Origin: Bacteroidota bacterium
Lineage (GTDB): Bacteria > Bacteroidota > Bacteroidia > B-17B0 > Aurantibacillaceae
Assembly (NCBI GenBank): GCA_029237825.1
Contig: JAQZBQ010000001.1
Coordinates: 366,508-430,507, forward strand
Length of the DNA stretch: 64,000 nt
Direction: 5' to 3'
Numbering within the stretch: the first letter of the stretch is position 1; each line of letters starts with the position of its first letter. The position numbers were made by a program, and so were the translations under genes. Positions 1 to 8,672 of this stretch are shown here, piece by piece. Below the pieces are notes generated by a model. That model made no database searches and was not told where the DNA came from. It worked only from the letters and a program-made list of their open reading frames with translations.

Positions 1-2
1 CA

Positions 3-173
3 TCAGGGATAAGAGAGCAAGCCCATGGAATTGTCATTGGAATTGAACGCAGTGGTAACCGAATTCTGAATCCCGATTCTACAACCGTGTTTGAAACTGG
101 TGACGTTATCTGGGTAGTAGGAAATATCAAAAAAATTAAGCAATTTAAAAAAAGCCATAAACGTTTGGTTTAA
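3..173 (+). CDS. C-terminal fragment of a TrkA-C (RCK_C) domain protein, probably a cation transporter
   Basis: Only the last 56 codons are in the window; the frame is open from the left edge to the TAA at 171-173. The peptide begins SGIREQAHGIVIGIERSGNR and continues with an acidic stretch and GDVIWVVGN. This is the pattern of a TrkA-C domain: a small beta-alpha sandwich in which a ligand-binding loop (G-I-E-R-x-G) is followed by GD and a hydrophobic strand. Such domains close the C-terminus of Kef/CPA2-type K+/H+ antiporters and Trk-related channels. The rest of the protein lies upstream, so the transporter type is inferred. The stress protein begins 22 bp downstream on the same strand, so the two may be co-transcribed. 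Confidence 0.65.
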   Translation, partial: SGIREQAHGIVIGIERSGNRILNPDSTTVFETGDVIWVVGNIKKIKQFKKSHKRLV

Positions 174-195
174 TGAAACTAATAACCATTAAAGA

Positions 196-1011
196 ATGAT
201 GATCAAAAAAATATTGGTTCCAACTGATTTCTCGGAAACAGCAGATAATGCTTTAATGTATGCGTGTTCAATGGCCATAACTTTAAACGCCGAAATAGAA
301 ATCGTTCACGTTTTTATGGTACCTCTTTTAACGGCACGTGGCATTCCCATTTTACCCGAAAACGATGTCCTACAATCCGATTTAAAATACGCAACAGAAA
401 AACTCGAAAAATTAAAAGCTTCTGTTTCAGAACATCATAATCTGAAGTTACATATCAATGCGGTGTTAATTCATTGGCAAATCGAATTTACAGAAGCAGT
501 TCACAACCAAAACGCCGACTTAATTATTATTGGTAATACAGGGGCTACAGGATTAAAAAAAATCTTTATGGGAAGCAACGCAGCACGAATCATACGCGAC
601 GCGCCGGTGCCAGTGATAGCTGTGCCACGAAATGCTTCATTTAAACACTTGAAGAAAGCAGGATTTGCCTATGACGGTCTTCCATTAAATAACTTATCAA
701 AGTTTAGAATTTTAAAGCTACTAAAAAGCATACCTGGTGTCACAATACAAGCTTTTCAAATCATTACTGGAAAGTCACCATCTGTTTTATTCCCGCCAGA
801 ATTAACTGAATTCGTTTCTACCCCAGAATACATTGAAATACACGATGATGATGTGTACAACGGGATTTTAACAGCAGTTGAATTAAATCAATACGACATG
901 GTTATTCTTCTTCCCCGAAAAAAAGGTTTTTTCAGAAACCTGATTTACGGAAGCATAACCGATCGCGTTGGTTATGAACTATGTGTGCCCTTGCTCGCTA
1001 TCCGGGAATAA
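196..1011 (+). CDS. Tandem-domain universal stress protein (UspA family)
   Basis: The 271-residue protein contains two Usp folds. The first (about residues 3-145) opens with KKILVPTDFSETADNAL and carries the complete ATP-binding signature G-x2-G-x9-G-S at GNTGATGLKKIFMGS, followed by PVPVIAVP. The second half (about 150-271) keeps the fold, ending VPLLAIRE, but has no recognisable G-x2-G-x9-G motif, as is usual in tandem Usps where one half binds nucleotide. It probably acts in the cytoplasm in stress adaptation. Two ATG codons lie in tandem at 196 and 199; either could be used. It follows a TrkA-C transporter fragment by 22 bp, a pairing that fits Usp proteins that modulate ion transporters, but that link is inferred. 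Confidence 0.9.
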   Translation: MMIKKILVPTDFSETADNALMYACSMAITLNAEIEIVHVFMVPLLTARGIPILPENDVLQSDLKYATEKLEKLKASVSEHHNLKLHINAVLIHWQIEFTEAVHNQNADLIIIGNTGATGLKKIFMGSNAARIIRDAPVPVIAVPRNASFKHLKKAGFAYDGLPLNNLSKFRILKLLKSIPGVTIQAFQIITGKSPSVLFPPELTEFVSTPEYIEIHDDDVYNGILTAVELNQYDMVILLPRKKGFFRNLIYGSITDRVGYELCVPLLAIRE

Positions 1012-1015
1012 GGAA

Positions 1016-4000
1016 TCATTTCCAACCTCCTCCTAAAGACCTGTAAAGATTAATCACTGTTACGTTTTGTCTTTTATTATAATTCACCAGTTCCCGTTGT
1101 GATTGAAGGGCGTTTTTCTGAGCCATAATCACCTCCATGTAATTCGCACGGCCAGCCTTAAATAGTTCCGAGGAAGTAATTACAGATTGCTTCAGGACTT
1201 CTACTTCCTCGGCTTTAGTCTTATACATCTCGGTAATATTTTTAATTGCATTTAACGCGTTTGAAACTTCCATAAACCCATTCACTACACGTTTTTCATA
1301 ATTAATATAAGCTGTTCTTTGTTCAGCTTTAGACATCATTAAATCTGCTTTCAGACGTCTTCTGTTTAATAAAGGAGCCGCTAAGCCCGCTGCAGCGCTA
1401 TAAGCCAGTGAAGCCGGTGCATCAAATAGTAACGCAGCACTAAACGATTGCAGGCCTAAAAACGCGTTGATATTGATACTTGGAAAAAAAGCCTTTCTTG
1501 CCGCAACCACATCAGCTCCGGTTGCCTTTAATTCAAATTCAGCCTGCCTTATGTCAGGACGATTGATTAACAGATCATCCGGGTTACTGGTTTTAATTGC
1601 TGTCTGTATGTGATTGGAATGAATCGTAGAATCGCGCTTAACAGCACGCGGGTAGCTTCCGCATAAGAAATTTAATTTACTTTCACACTCAATGAGTTGT
1701 TGCCTTACCTCTAACAAACTTGCTTTTGAATTTAATAATTGGGCTCGCATCATTTCAACAGCAAGTTCATTTGCCCTGGCTGTTTGCTTTTGCATAATTA
1801 TCACGTCAAGAGCGTTCTGTTGCAATTTTATATTACTTTCTAATATTTCTATCTCCTCATCCAGTGCTAATAAATCAAAATAAGTTGCTGAAACTTCAGC
1901 GATCAAATTTGTGACAATCAAATCCTTCCCATATTCACTGGCGATGAATCGTGCGGCGACAGCCTTTTTCTTATCCTTTAATTTACCGTATAGATCAATC
2001 TCCCACGATGAATGTACACCTACATAATAATCGGGAAGTGGATTTGGAATTTGTTGGTCCTTGCTAATATTCGTGGAAAATTGTGTATCATAATTTCCAA
2101 CACCATCCATCGTGTAATCTCCAAATTTTCTTTGACCAACGCTTCCTGCCAATGAAAGATCCGGTAAACGAATGCCTTTTGTAAACCTAATACCTGCTCG
2201 CGACATTTCAACTTTTTGCAAAGCCAGTTGCAAATCGAAATTATGTTTCAACGAACTATCTATTAGTATAGCCAATTGCTTGTCGAAAATGAGCTCCCGC
2301 CAGTCCTTAATCCGGGAGAAGGAACTGTCATTCCCTAAATTATAATTGGATGGAAGTTTGCTAGTGTTTTTTACAACTAACATTTCGGCAGGTTTACAAC
2401 CTGCAAAGATGCCTGACAAAGCAATGATAAAAAAGCCAATGCTTAGTTTCTGGTTCTTTAAATCAACTGTGGAACGTTTTTTCTTTTCATTTACCCCCGC
2501 AAAAAGCACATATAACCCTGGAATAACTAGTACTCCGAAAATAGTCCCAAATAACATTCCGCCCGCTGCCGCTGAACCAATGGTTTTATTTCCAATAGCG
2601 CCTGCACCCGAAGCAAGTATTAGTGGAATTAACCCTGCAATAAAGGCAAAAGATGTCATTAAGATAGGACGCAGTCGTGACATGGCACCTTCAATTGCCG
2701 CTTCCAAAACGGTTTTGCCTTCTTTCTGTTTGTGTATCGCAAATTCCACAATCAAAATCGCATTTTTTCCCAGTAAACCAATCAGCATTACCATGGCAAC
2801 CTGGGCGTAAATATTATTCTCTAAGCCAAAGAAATACAAAGTAAAAAGGGAACCAAAAATTCCAACCGGCAACGATAACAATACAGGTAACGGTAATAAG
2901 AAACTTTCATATTGGGCTGACAATAAAAGGTAAACGAACAATAAACAAATCGCGAAGATAAATACAACCTGGTTTCCTGAAAGAATTTCCTCGCGCGTCA
3001 TCCCTGACCACTCATAGGAATAACCTCGTGGTAATTTTTCCTTTGCAACCTCTTCAATTGCATTGATGGCATCACCACTGCTATACCCGGGCGCTGCTTC
3101 CCCATTTAGCATTGCAGAGATGTACATATTGTAGCGTGTTAATTGTTCGGGTCCATAAACACGTTCGATTTTGCTGAACAGCGAATAAGGAACCATCTCT
3201 CCATCTTTATTTTTCACACGCAATTTCAAAATATCTTCCGGTTGAGCTCTGAACTTGGGGTCGGCCTGAAGCATTACTTTATACATTTGGCCAAACCGAA
3301 TAAAGTTCGTCGCATAAAAACTTCCCATGAGGGTTTGAAGATTACTCATTGCATTATCAACACTAATACCCTTTTTAGATGCTACATCCTGATCTACATG
3401 GATTAAATATTGAGGAAACGTTGGGTTAAAACTTGTAAATATATTTTTCACTTCTTTCCGCTTCCTTACTTCCTCCATAAAATTTTGAGTTACCCTATAT
3501 GTTTCCTGAAGGTTACCTGACCCGGTTTTATCCAGTAAACGCAATTCATAACCGCTGGCATTACCAAAACCAGGAACTGCAGGCGGAGGAAAAAACTGAA
3601 TCTCCGCGTCTTTTATGTGCTTTGTTTTTTCCTGGAGAACAGAAATAATATCATCCGCCGTAAGGGTTCTTTCATTCCATGGTTTTAAACTTATCGTACT
3701 CATTCCAAAGGACGCACCTGAACCATCCGTCATCATACTAAATCCTGCAAGCGTTGATACGGATTCAATTTCATTTACTGTCTTTGCTACTTCATCAATC
3801 TCACTCATCACTTTTTCTGTTCGTTCCAAGGTTGCTCCTACTGGCGTCGTAACATTTACATACACCGTTCCCTGATCTTCCGTAGGAATAAATCCCGTTG
3901 GTAAAACTTTTCCAACACCCCAGGTAGCAAAACAAAAAATAACAAGAACACCCACGGTTAAAGTTCTCCGATTCACAATCACACTCAAAAAACTACGGTA

Positions 4001-5587
4001 CTTAAGTGCAATGGAATCATAATACCGGTTAAACCCATCAAAGAAACTGCTCAGTCCATTTTTAGGTTTTGGATGATGGTGATGATTTTTAAGCATAATA
4101 GCGCAAAGCGCAGGAGTGAGCGTGAGAGCATTAATTCCTGAAATGACAATGGATATAGCCATGGTTACGGAAAACTGTCGGTAAAAAACACCAACTGGTC
4201 CGTCGAGGAACGCTACAGGAATAAACACTGCCGACATAACAAGGGTAATGGCTACAATTGCACCGCCAATCTCACCCATTGCCTGCATAGTCGCAGTTTT
4301 AGGATCCGAATGATTTTCTTCCATTTTTGCATGAACTGCCTCTACCACTACAATCGCATTATCAACCACAATCCCGATAGCCAATACCAACGCGAAAAGC
4401 GTTAATAAGTTGATAGAAAATCCAAACAACTGCATAAAGGCAAAAGTCCCAATTAAGGACACAGGAACCGCCAGCACCGGAATAAGAGTTGAACGCCAGT
4501 CCTGAAGGAACAGAAAAACTATCAGTGCGACAAGTAAAAACGCTTCGATAAGTGTTTTAATAACTTCATAAATAGACGCATCCAAAAATCTGGAAACGTC
4601 ATAACTGATAGTATAATCCATCCCTGGCGGAAACGAAGAGCTTTTAATAAACTCGAGTCGCTCTTTTATGTTGGAAATTACTTCACTTGCATTTGAACCA
4701 GGCCGTTGTTTTAAAATAATAGCAGCAGATGGTCGACCATTCTCCTTCGATAAAACATCATAGTCTAATGAACCAAATTCAACGTCGGCCACATCTTTCA
4801 GCCTCAACATCTCGCTTCCTTCAGAAACTTTAATGACAATATTCTCATACTGCTCTTTCTGAGTTAACTTTCCGGTATAACGTAGCACGTACTGTAACGC
4901 CTGTGAATTCCGCCCCGAACTCTCTCCTACCTTACCAGGGGCCGCTTCGATATTCTGAGCCCTTAATGATTGAATAATCTCGTCTGCAGAAATTTTGTAC
5001 GCATCCATGCGTTGTGGTTTAAGCCAAACACGCATGGCATATTCCCTCTGTCCCATAATGTCTGCAAACCCAACGCCATCGATTCGCTTCAGCTCCGCCA
5101 AAACATTAATATCAGCAAAATTATAAATAAACTTTTCATCCAGAGTACTGTCGCTGCTCACCAGGTTTAAATACATCAACATACTGTTCACTTCCTTTTC
5201 AGTTGAAACACCGGCTTTAATAACTTCTTCAGGAAGTTCATCCAAAACAGTAGCTACCCGATTCTGCACATTCACTGCAGCTAAATCGGGGTCTGTACCG
5301 ACTTTAAAATATACCTGAATAATACTGGTACCATCATTGCCTGAAACAGAAGTCATGTAAGCCATCCCTGGCACACCATTAATTGCACGCTCGAGCGGCG
5401 TAACAACTGCCTTGGCACAAACTTCCGCATTAGCTCCGGTATACTTTGTGGTTACTGCAACCGCCGGAGGAGCAATATCCGGATATTGGGTAATTGGCAG
5501 CTGATTTAAAGCCAATAGCCCTAGTAATGTAATAAACAAAGAAATTACGAGGGAGAGCACGGGCCGTTGAATGAATTTTTTTAACAT
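1016..5587 (-). CDS. RND (HAE1/AcrB-type) efflux pump fused to a TolC/NodT-type outer-membrane factor
   Basis: One uninterrupted 1523-codon frame joins two proteins that are normally separate. Residues 1-1045 are an AcrB-like inner-membrane pump: N-terminal segment FIQRPVLSLVISLFITLLG, two large periplasmic loops and the transmembrane bundle. The TM4 motif reads VVDNAIVVVE (407-416) and TM10 has GKNAILIVEF with Lys941. In AcrB the TM4 pair is Asp407-Asp408; here it is Asp409-Asn410. After a short cytoplasmic linker (NEKKKRSTVDLKNQK) a hydrophobic stretch ends in the lipobox FAGC with Cys1064. Residues 1065-1523 are a complete OMF with the usual duplicated helical repeat. The linker looks like a former OMF signal peptide whose stop and start codons were lost. 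The membrane fusion protein gene ends 7 bp upstream, so the operon encodes a whole tripartite pump. Substrate unknown. Confidence 0.93.
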   Translation of the reverse strand: MLKKFIQRPVLSLVISLFITLLGLLALNQLPITQYPDIAPPAVAVTTKYTGANAEVCAKAVVTPLERAINGVPGMAYMTSVSGNDGTSIIQVYFKVGTDPDLAAVNVQNRVATVLDELPEEVIKAGVSTEKEVNSMLMYLNLVSSDSTLDEKFIYNFADINVLAELKRIDGVGFADIMGQREYAMRVWLKPQRMDAYKISADEIIQSLRAQNIEAAPGKVGESSGRNSQALQYVLRYTGKLTQKEQYENIVIKVSEGSEMLRLKDVADVEFGSLDYDVLSKENGRPSAAIILKQRPGSNASEVISNIKERLEFIKSSSFPPGMDYTISYDVSRFLDASIYEVIKTLIEAFLLVALIVFLFLQDWRSTLIPVLAVPVSLIGTFAFMQLFGFSINLLTLFALVLAIGIVVDNAIVVVEAVHAKMEENHSDPKTATMQAMGEIGGAIVAITLVMSAVFIPVAFLDGPVGVFYRQFSVTMAISIVISGINALTLTPALCAIMLKNHHHHPKPKNGLSSFFDGFNRYYDSIALKYRSFLSVIVNRRTLTVGVLVIFCFATWGVGKVLPTGFIPTEDQGTVYVNVTTPVGATLERTEKVMSEIDEVAKTVNEIESVSTLAGFSMMTDGSGASFGMSTISLKPWNERTLTADDIISVLQEKTKHIKDAEIQFFPPPAVPGFGNASGYELRLLDKTGSGNLQETYRVTQNFMEEVRKRKEVKNIFTSFNPTFPQYLIHVDQDVASKKGISVDNAMSNLQTLMGSFYATNFIRFGQMYKVMLQADPKFRAQPEDILKLRVKNKDGEMVPYSLFSKIERVYGPEQLTRYNMYISAMLNGEAAPGYSSGDAINAIEEVAKEKLPRGYSYEWSGMTREEILSGNQVVFIFAICLLFVYLLLSAQYESFLLPLPVLLSLPVGIFGSLFTLYFFGLENNIYAQVAMVMLIGLLGKNAILIVEFAIHKQKEGKTVLEAAIEGAMSRLRPILMTSFAFIAGLIPLILASGAGAIGNKTIGSAAAGGMLFGTIFGVLVIPGLYVLFAGVNEKKKRSTVDLKNQKLSIGFFIIALSGIFAGCKPAEMLVVKNTSKLPSNYNLGNDSSFSRIKDWRELIFDKQLAILIDSSLKHNFDLQLALQKVEMSRAGIRFTKGIRLPDLSLAGSVGQRKFGDYTMDGVGNYDTQFSTNISKDQQIPNPLPDYYVGVHSSWEIDLYGKLKDKKKAVAARFIASEYGKDLIVTNLIAEVSATYFDLLALDEEIEILESNIKLQQNALDVIIMQKQTARANELAVEMMRAQLLNSKASLLEVRQQLIECESKLNFLCGSYPRAVKRDSTIHSNHIQTAIKTSNPDDLLINRPDIRQAEFELKATGADVVAARKAFFPSININAFLGLQSFSAALLFDAPASLAYSAAAGLAAPLLNRRRLKADLMMSKAEQRTAYINYEKRVVNGFMEVSNALNAIKNITEMYKTKAEEVEVLKQSVITSSELFKAGRANYMEVIMAQKNALQSQRELVNYNKRQNVTVINLYRSLGGGWK

Positions 5588-5594
5588 GAGGTTT

Positions 5595-6713
5595 CTATTT
5601 AGCTTTCAACTGACTAATGATGGTTCGCATACTAATGAAATCCGGCCTAAGGCTCATTCCATTTTTTACATTCTGGATTCCTTCATAGATAATTTTTTCA
5701 CCCTCCTTCAATCCTTTTGTGACTATGAATAAATGCGGCAACCGGTGTTTGGATTCAATATTTCTGACTGAAAGTTTATTATCCTTATCCAGAACATACA
5801 CGTAAAGTTTATCTTGAATTTCGAATGTGGATTTTTGAGGAATGACAATAACTTCCTCATACTTTTTTCTTAACCGAATTTTCCCACTCGCTCCATGTTT
5901 GATAATTTTATCCGGATTTTTAAAGCGTGCTCTGAACGCAATATTACCTGTACTTTCATCGATCTCACCTTCAATGGTTTCAATCCTTCCCTTATAATTA
6001 TGTTCCGAACCATCCGCTAAAATGAGCGATACGACTCTTGAATCCACACTATCCTTTTTTATGTTCCTCGCGTATTGAAGGTATTCTTTTTCAGACACGT
6101 CAAAATAAGCATACACCTCGTCATTTTCCGATATGGAAGTAAGAAGGGTTCCCTCATCAATTAAGCTACCTATTTTATGAGGAATTCTGTTGATGATTCC
6201 ATTAAATGGCGCACGAATCTCTGTTTGTTCGAGTTTAAGTTTTGCATGCGCCTGGTGCGCCAAAGCCTCTTCTAAATTTGCTTTTTGCGTTTCCAATTTA
6301 CTCTTTGCAACTTCTACCTCAGTAATTGATACAATCTGCTTTTCAGCTAACAGTATGGCATTCTTAAGTTCAAGTTCGGCCGCATGAACCTGAGCCGCTG
6401 CGCTTTTATACATCGCTTTAGCTTTAGTAAGTTCTTCCACATACTCCCTGTTGTTAATGCTAAACAATAATTGCCCTTCTTTCACGTATGCTCCTTCATC
6501 TACATGAAACCGTTCAAGGTAACCTTTAACACGGGCACGTATTTCAACATTCTGCAAAGCATGTATCTCCGTTACGTAATCGGAGTAAGAAGAAGTATCC
6601 ATTTTAATGGCAGAGGTTACCGGAAACTGTTCGTATGACTGCTGATCATTTTTTGGCGCATTACAAGATCCAAGTAACATGATGCATCCGGAAAACAAGC
6701 TGATCTTTTTCAT
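5595..6713 (-). CDS. Membrane fusion (periplasmic adaptor) lipoprotein of the RND pump
   Basis: The chosen start is the ATG at 6711-6713, giving 372 residues that begin MKKISLFSGCIMLLGSC, a lipoprotein signal with lipobox LGSC and Cys17. A longer frame adds eight residues (MLLKYFSI) that would spoil the signal. The mature part has a biotinyl-lipoyl-like half motif (NVEIRARVKGYLERFHVDEG), a long alpha-hairpin (about 100-160) rich in Ala, Glu and Lys, the second lipoyl half (EIRAPFNGIINRI), a beta-barrel and a membrane-proximal domain. This is the AcrA/MexA family that links the inner-membrane pump to the outer-membrane factor. It ends 7 bp before the RND-OMF fusion gene and is surely co-transcribed with it. 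Confidence 0.92.
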   Translation of the reverse strand: MKKISLFSGCIMLLGSCNAPKNDQQSYEQFPVTSAIKMDTSSYSDYVTEIHALQNVEIRARVKGYLERFHVDEGAYVKEGQLLFSINNREYVEELTKAKAMYKSAAAQVHAAELELKNAILLAEKQIVSITEVEVAKSKLETQKANLEEALAHQAHAKLKLEQTEIRAPFNGIINRIPHKIGSLIDEGTLLTSISENDEVYAYFDVSEKEYLQYARNIKKDSVDSRVVSLILADGSEHNYKGRIETIEGEIDESTGNIAFRARFKNPDKIIKHGASGKIRLRKKYEEVIVIPQKSTFEIQDKLYVYVLDKDNKLSVRNIESKHRLPHLFIVTKGLKEGEKIIYEGIQNVKNGMSLRPDFISMRTIISQLKAK

Positions 6714-6731
6714 TATACTAAAATATTTTAA

Positions 6732-6747
6732 CAGCACGACCGTGCTG
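6732..6747. promoter_or_regulatory. Perfect inverted repeat in front of the efflux genes
   Basis: The arms CAGCACG and CGTGCTG are separated by AC and lie 18 bp upstream of the adaptor start codon, between it and the small membrane protein gene. An AT palindrome (AAAATATTTT, 6720-6729) is adjacent. It could be an operator for a repressor of the pump, or in RNA a hairpin with a 4-nt loop that tunes the downstream cistrons. No regulator gene is adjacent. Seen directly; role inferred. Confidence 0.4.
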
Positions 6748-6779
6748 CAGGATTAATGATTTAACTAAAAAAAGATTGA

Positions 6780-7118
6780 TTATCCTAATTGCACTTCTGG
6801 TGGAAGCAAGGGTGTTTCGTAAAACCTTTTTGGGAGCTCAAAATTATGGAGTTTTCGCGTGTTAATGATAAGAAAAACCGGCGAACTTAAAAGGATCCAC
6901 TCGTCTGAGATGATCACAATTAAAGATTCCTGACTAACATCTTCATCCATGTGAGTTGATTCATGTTGCGAATTACAATCTATGCAGGAAATTTGAATAC
7001 TTCCTGAAATACCATTAAAGTAAGAGGTAACAAGTAAAAAAGAAAAGCTAAAAATTAAAATAGCAACCATAGATAATGGAGCCCTTTTGAATCGATTTAA
7101 CTTTAATGCTATTTTCAT
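6780..7118 (-). CDS. Small membrane-anchored protein of unknown function, first gene of the efflux operon
   Basis: The 112-residue product has one N-terminal transmembrane segment (about residues 17-33, SMVAILIFSFSFLLVTSYF) after a basic start, so it may be anchored or exported. It is followed by a Cys/His/Asp-rich stretch (ISCIDCNSQHESTHMDED, about 43-60) that could bind metal. The C-terminal third is hydrophobic then basic. I do not recognise the family. A good Bacteroidota -7 box (TAGCTTTG, 7136-7143) lies 17 bp upstream, which supports the gene being real. It sits 66 bp before the adaptor gene on the same strand. The Cys-x2-Cys and His-rich region next to an RND pump suggests a metal link, but this is inference only. 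Confidence 0.6.
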   Translation of the reverse strand: MKIALKLNRFKRAPLSMVAILIFSFSFLLVTSYFNGISGSIQISCIDCNSQHESTHMDEDVSQESLIVIISDEWILLSSPVFLIINTRKLHNFELPKRFYETPLLPPEVQLG

Positions 7119-7135
7119 TTTAAGAATGATTCTGG

Positions 7136-7143
7136 CAAAGCTA
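7136..7143 (-). promoter_or_regulatory. -7 promoter box for the efflux operon
   Basis: On the minus strand this reads TAGCTTTG, an exact match to the Bacteroidota sigma-A -7 consensus TAnnTTTG, 17 bp before the ATG of the 112-residue gene. No clear -33 TTG is visible at the expected distance. Confidence 0.5.
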
Positions 7144-7190
7144 TTTTTTATTTTCTAATAAACACCCGCATAAATTAAAATTGACATTTT

Positions 7191-7874
7191 TTAGCTTTTT
7201 ACCTGATTCATCAACAGATCAACGATGCCATTTTCATCAAAGGCATCAGGCATGAAAGCTCCGTTTACTCCATACTCATTGAGTTTATTCTTTGTGGATG
7301 TACCCATTGCAATAACAATCTGCCGAACATCGTGTTTATATTTTTGATAATACCCTGTCGCATTGGAAGGACTTGTAAAAATTAAAACATCCGAAAAAGG
7401 AATATCAAATCCGGAACAAATGTTCGTTTTATAAACATATAAATTATAGCAGGTATTTGTGAAGGCCAATTGCTTTTGAATGGTTTGATATGAGTCAATG
7501 GCTTGGGGAAAAAGAACGCTGTCATTCTTAAGTGTCTCCCTAAAATCTTTGGCAATATTCATAAGGCTTACACCTTCGCCTACAAAGTCTGGCTTTAAAC
7601 CGTGCTTTTGGAGGTGATTCCCAGATGCCTTACTAATAACAGCAAATTTAACTTCCTTAGGCAAATCGGGCTTTTGGACCAGAAAAAAATCTATGGCATT
7701 TTTGCTTGTAAAGAAAATCCAATTTGTTTGTGGAGTATACGTGTACCGGATCTTTGAGATGCTAATGAGGGACTTTGCATGAACATTACAATTTTCCTTT
7801 TCCAAAATTGTTCGAAAATAGGAATCTGCATCCAATTCTCTTGAAATAAAAATAGTTTTGCCTGACAATCTCAT
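7191..7874 (-). CDS. hemD: Uroporphyrinogen-III synthase
   Basis: The 227-residue protein converts hydroxymethylbilane to uroporphyrinogen III in haem synthesis. It shows the HemD pattern: an N-terminal strand GKTIFISRELD, then TNWIFFTSKNAIDFF (about 66-80), the second-domain motif DVLIFTSPSNATGYY (about 159-174) and IVIAMGTSTKNKLNEYG. HemD is poorly conserved in sequence, but these paired F-T-S motifs and the length are diagnostic. It stands alone here; hemE is about 47 kb away and other haem genes are not in the window. The ATG at 7872-7874 has a TATCTTTG -7 box 21 bp upstream. Confidence 0.85.
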   Translation of the reverse strand: MRLSGKTIFISRELDADSYFRTILEKENCNVHAKSLISISKIRYTYTPQTNWIFFTSKNAIDFFLVQKPDLPKEVKFAVISKASGNHLQKHGLKPDFVGEGVSLMNIAKDFRETLKNDSVLFPQAIDSYQTIQKQLAFTNTCYNLYVYKTNICSGFDIPFSDVLIFTSPSNATGYYQKYKHDVRQIVIAMGTSTKNKLNEYGVNGAFMPDAFDENGIVDLLMNQVKS

Positions 7875-7895
7875 GAGCTACTTTTTTTTGACTCG

Positions 7896-7903
7896 CAAAG
7901 ATA
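7896..7903 (-). promoter_or_regulatory. -7 promoter box of hemD
   Basis: The minus strand reads TATCTTTG, an exact TAnnTTTG match, 21 bp before the hemD start codon. A typical -33 TTG is not obvious. Confidence 0.5.
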
Positions 7904-8207
7904 CAAAAAGTTAGTTCGGCTGCAGATCGTTATTAAACGTTAAAAAAGAAGATCCACCGCATAGATGTATTATTTTTATACCACAGACAATGAATTGTTC
8001 TATTTACATACAAAAATCAGGTTTCAATTTTTCATCCCTTCGGAGGAAGCGCCTTGTTTTTTCATCAAATAACAAAGCCTTTATTAATTTAATCCCGCGG
8101 ATTTAATTCGCGGGAAAAGAGAACACCACTCTCCTGCATTTCCCGGCTGCTAAAAGCCATTCTCACAAACATCACATTATTGTACTTAAAGATTTACATG
8201 AAACATC

Positions 8208-8221
8208 ACGCATGTATGCGT
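8208..8221. promoter_or_regulatory. Inverted repeat upstream of the Rnk-like pair
   Basis: ACGCAT and ATGCGT flank a 2-bp centre, 33 bp upstream of the first Rnk-like start codon. The position would suit an operator or activator site. Only the symmetry is seen; the binding factor is unknown. Confidence 0.35.
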
Positions 8222-8254
8222 TGAAATATATTAATTAAAAATAATTACTGAATT

Positions 8255-8662
8255 ATGAATATTGTTAAACCAATCATTTCCAAATCTGTTTTTAGAATTA
8301 TTAAAAACCTATTGACCAGGCACAGGGAGATTTCACATTATCCTTTGGAGGAAAGGCTAATGCGTGCCGAAATTGTTGCGGATGAAACCTTGGAAAAAAA
8401 GACAGTGAGTTTAAACTCGATTGTGGAATTCATTTCATCATCATTTAAGAGACCAATGCGCGTACACATCGTTTTGCCTGAGGAAGCTGATCTTAAACAA
8501 AAAAAAGTTTCCATTCTTTCTCCGATTGCATTTGCTTTATTAGGCTCTAAAGAGAAAGACTCTTACAGCTGGTTAATGCCATCGGGGATGAAGAACTTAA
8601 CAATCCTAAAGGTATTTAATGAATTACCATCTCGCAGCCTTTTAAAACAAAAAACACATTAA
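8255..8662 (+). CDS. Rnk/GreA-like C-terminal domain protein (copy 1)
   Basis: The 135-residue protein has the GreA/GreB/Rnk C-terminal fold from about residue 65: VHIVLPEEADLKQKKVSILS, then PIAFALLG and a final strand LTILKVFNE. This matches Rnk (P-E-x-A-D...I-S-x-L-S-P-x-x-x-A-L-L-G), which in Escherichia coli is about the same length and binds RNA polymerase. The N-terminal 60 residues are short and helical and lack the long acidic coiled-coil needed for transcript cleavage, so it should be a modulator of RNA polymerase rather than a cleavage factor. A paralogue follows 10 bp downstream. Rnk affects nucleotide pools and stress behaviour in other bacteria; the role here is inferred. Confidence 0.75.
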   Translation: MNIVKPIISKSVFRIIKNLLTRHREISHYPLEERLMRAEIVADETLEKKTVSLNSIVEFISSSFKRPMRVHIVLPEEADLKQKKVSILSPIAFALLGSKEKDSYSWLMPSGMKNLTILKVFNELPSRSLLKQKTH

Positions 8663-8672
8663 ACACATTATT

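Larger units (their letters stand above)
7875..8254. other. Intergenic region between the divergent hemD and Rnk-like genes
   Basis: This 380-bp gap has no convincing gene. It contains the hemD promoter box (7896-7903), a GC-rich hairpin at 8093-8115 with arms TCCCGCG/CGCGGGA and a 9-nt loop in an otherwise AT-rich stretch, and an inverted repeat at 8208-8221. I see no tRNA or known riboswitch. Confidence 0.6.

Noticed and set aside
2386..2470. RND-OMF junction as a sequencing frameshift
   Set aside because: The frame is continuous through a plausible linker and signal, with no homopolymer at the junction that would be a usual indel site. It should still be verified by reads.
2346..2810. Plus-strand 154-residue frame inside the pump gene
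   Set aside because: It is antisense to conserved TM segments and the OMF signal of the pump; no independent support.
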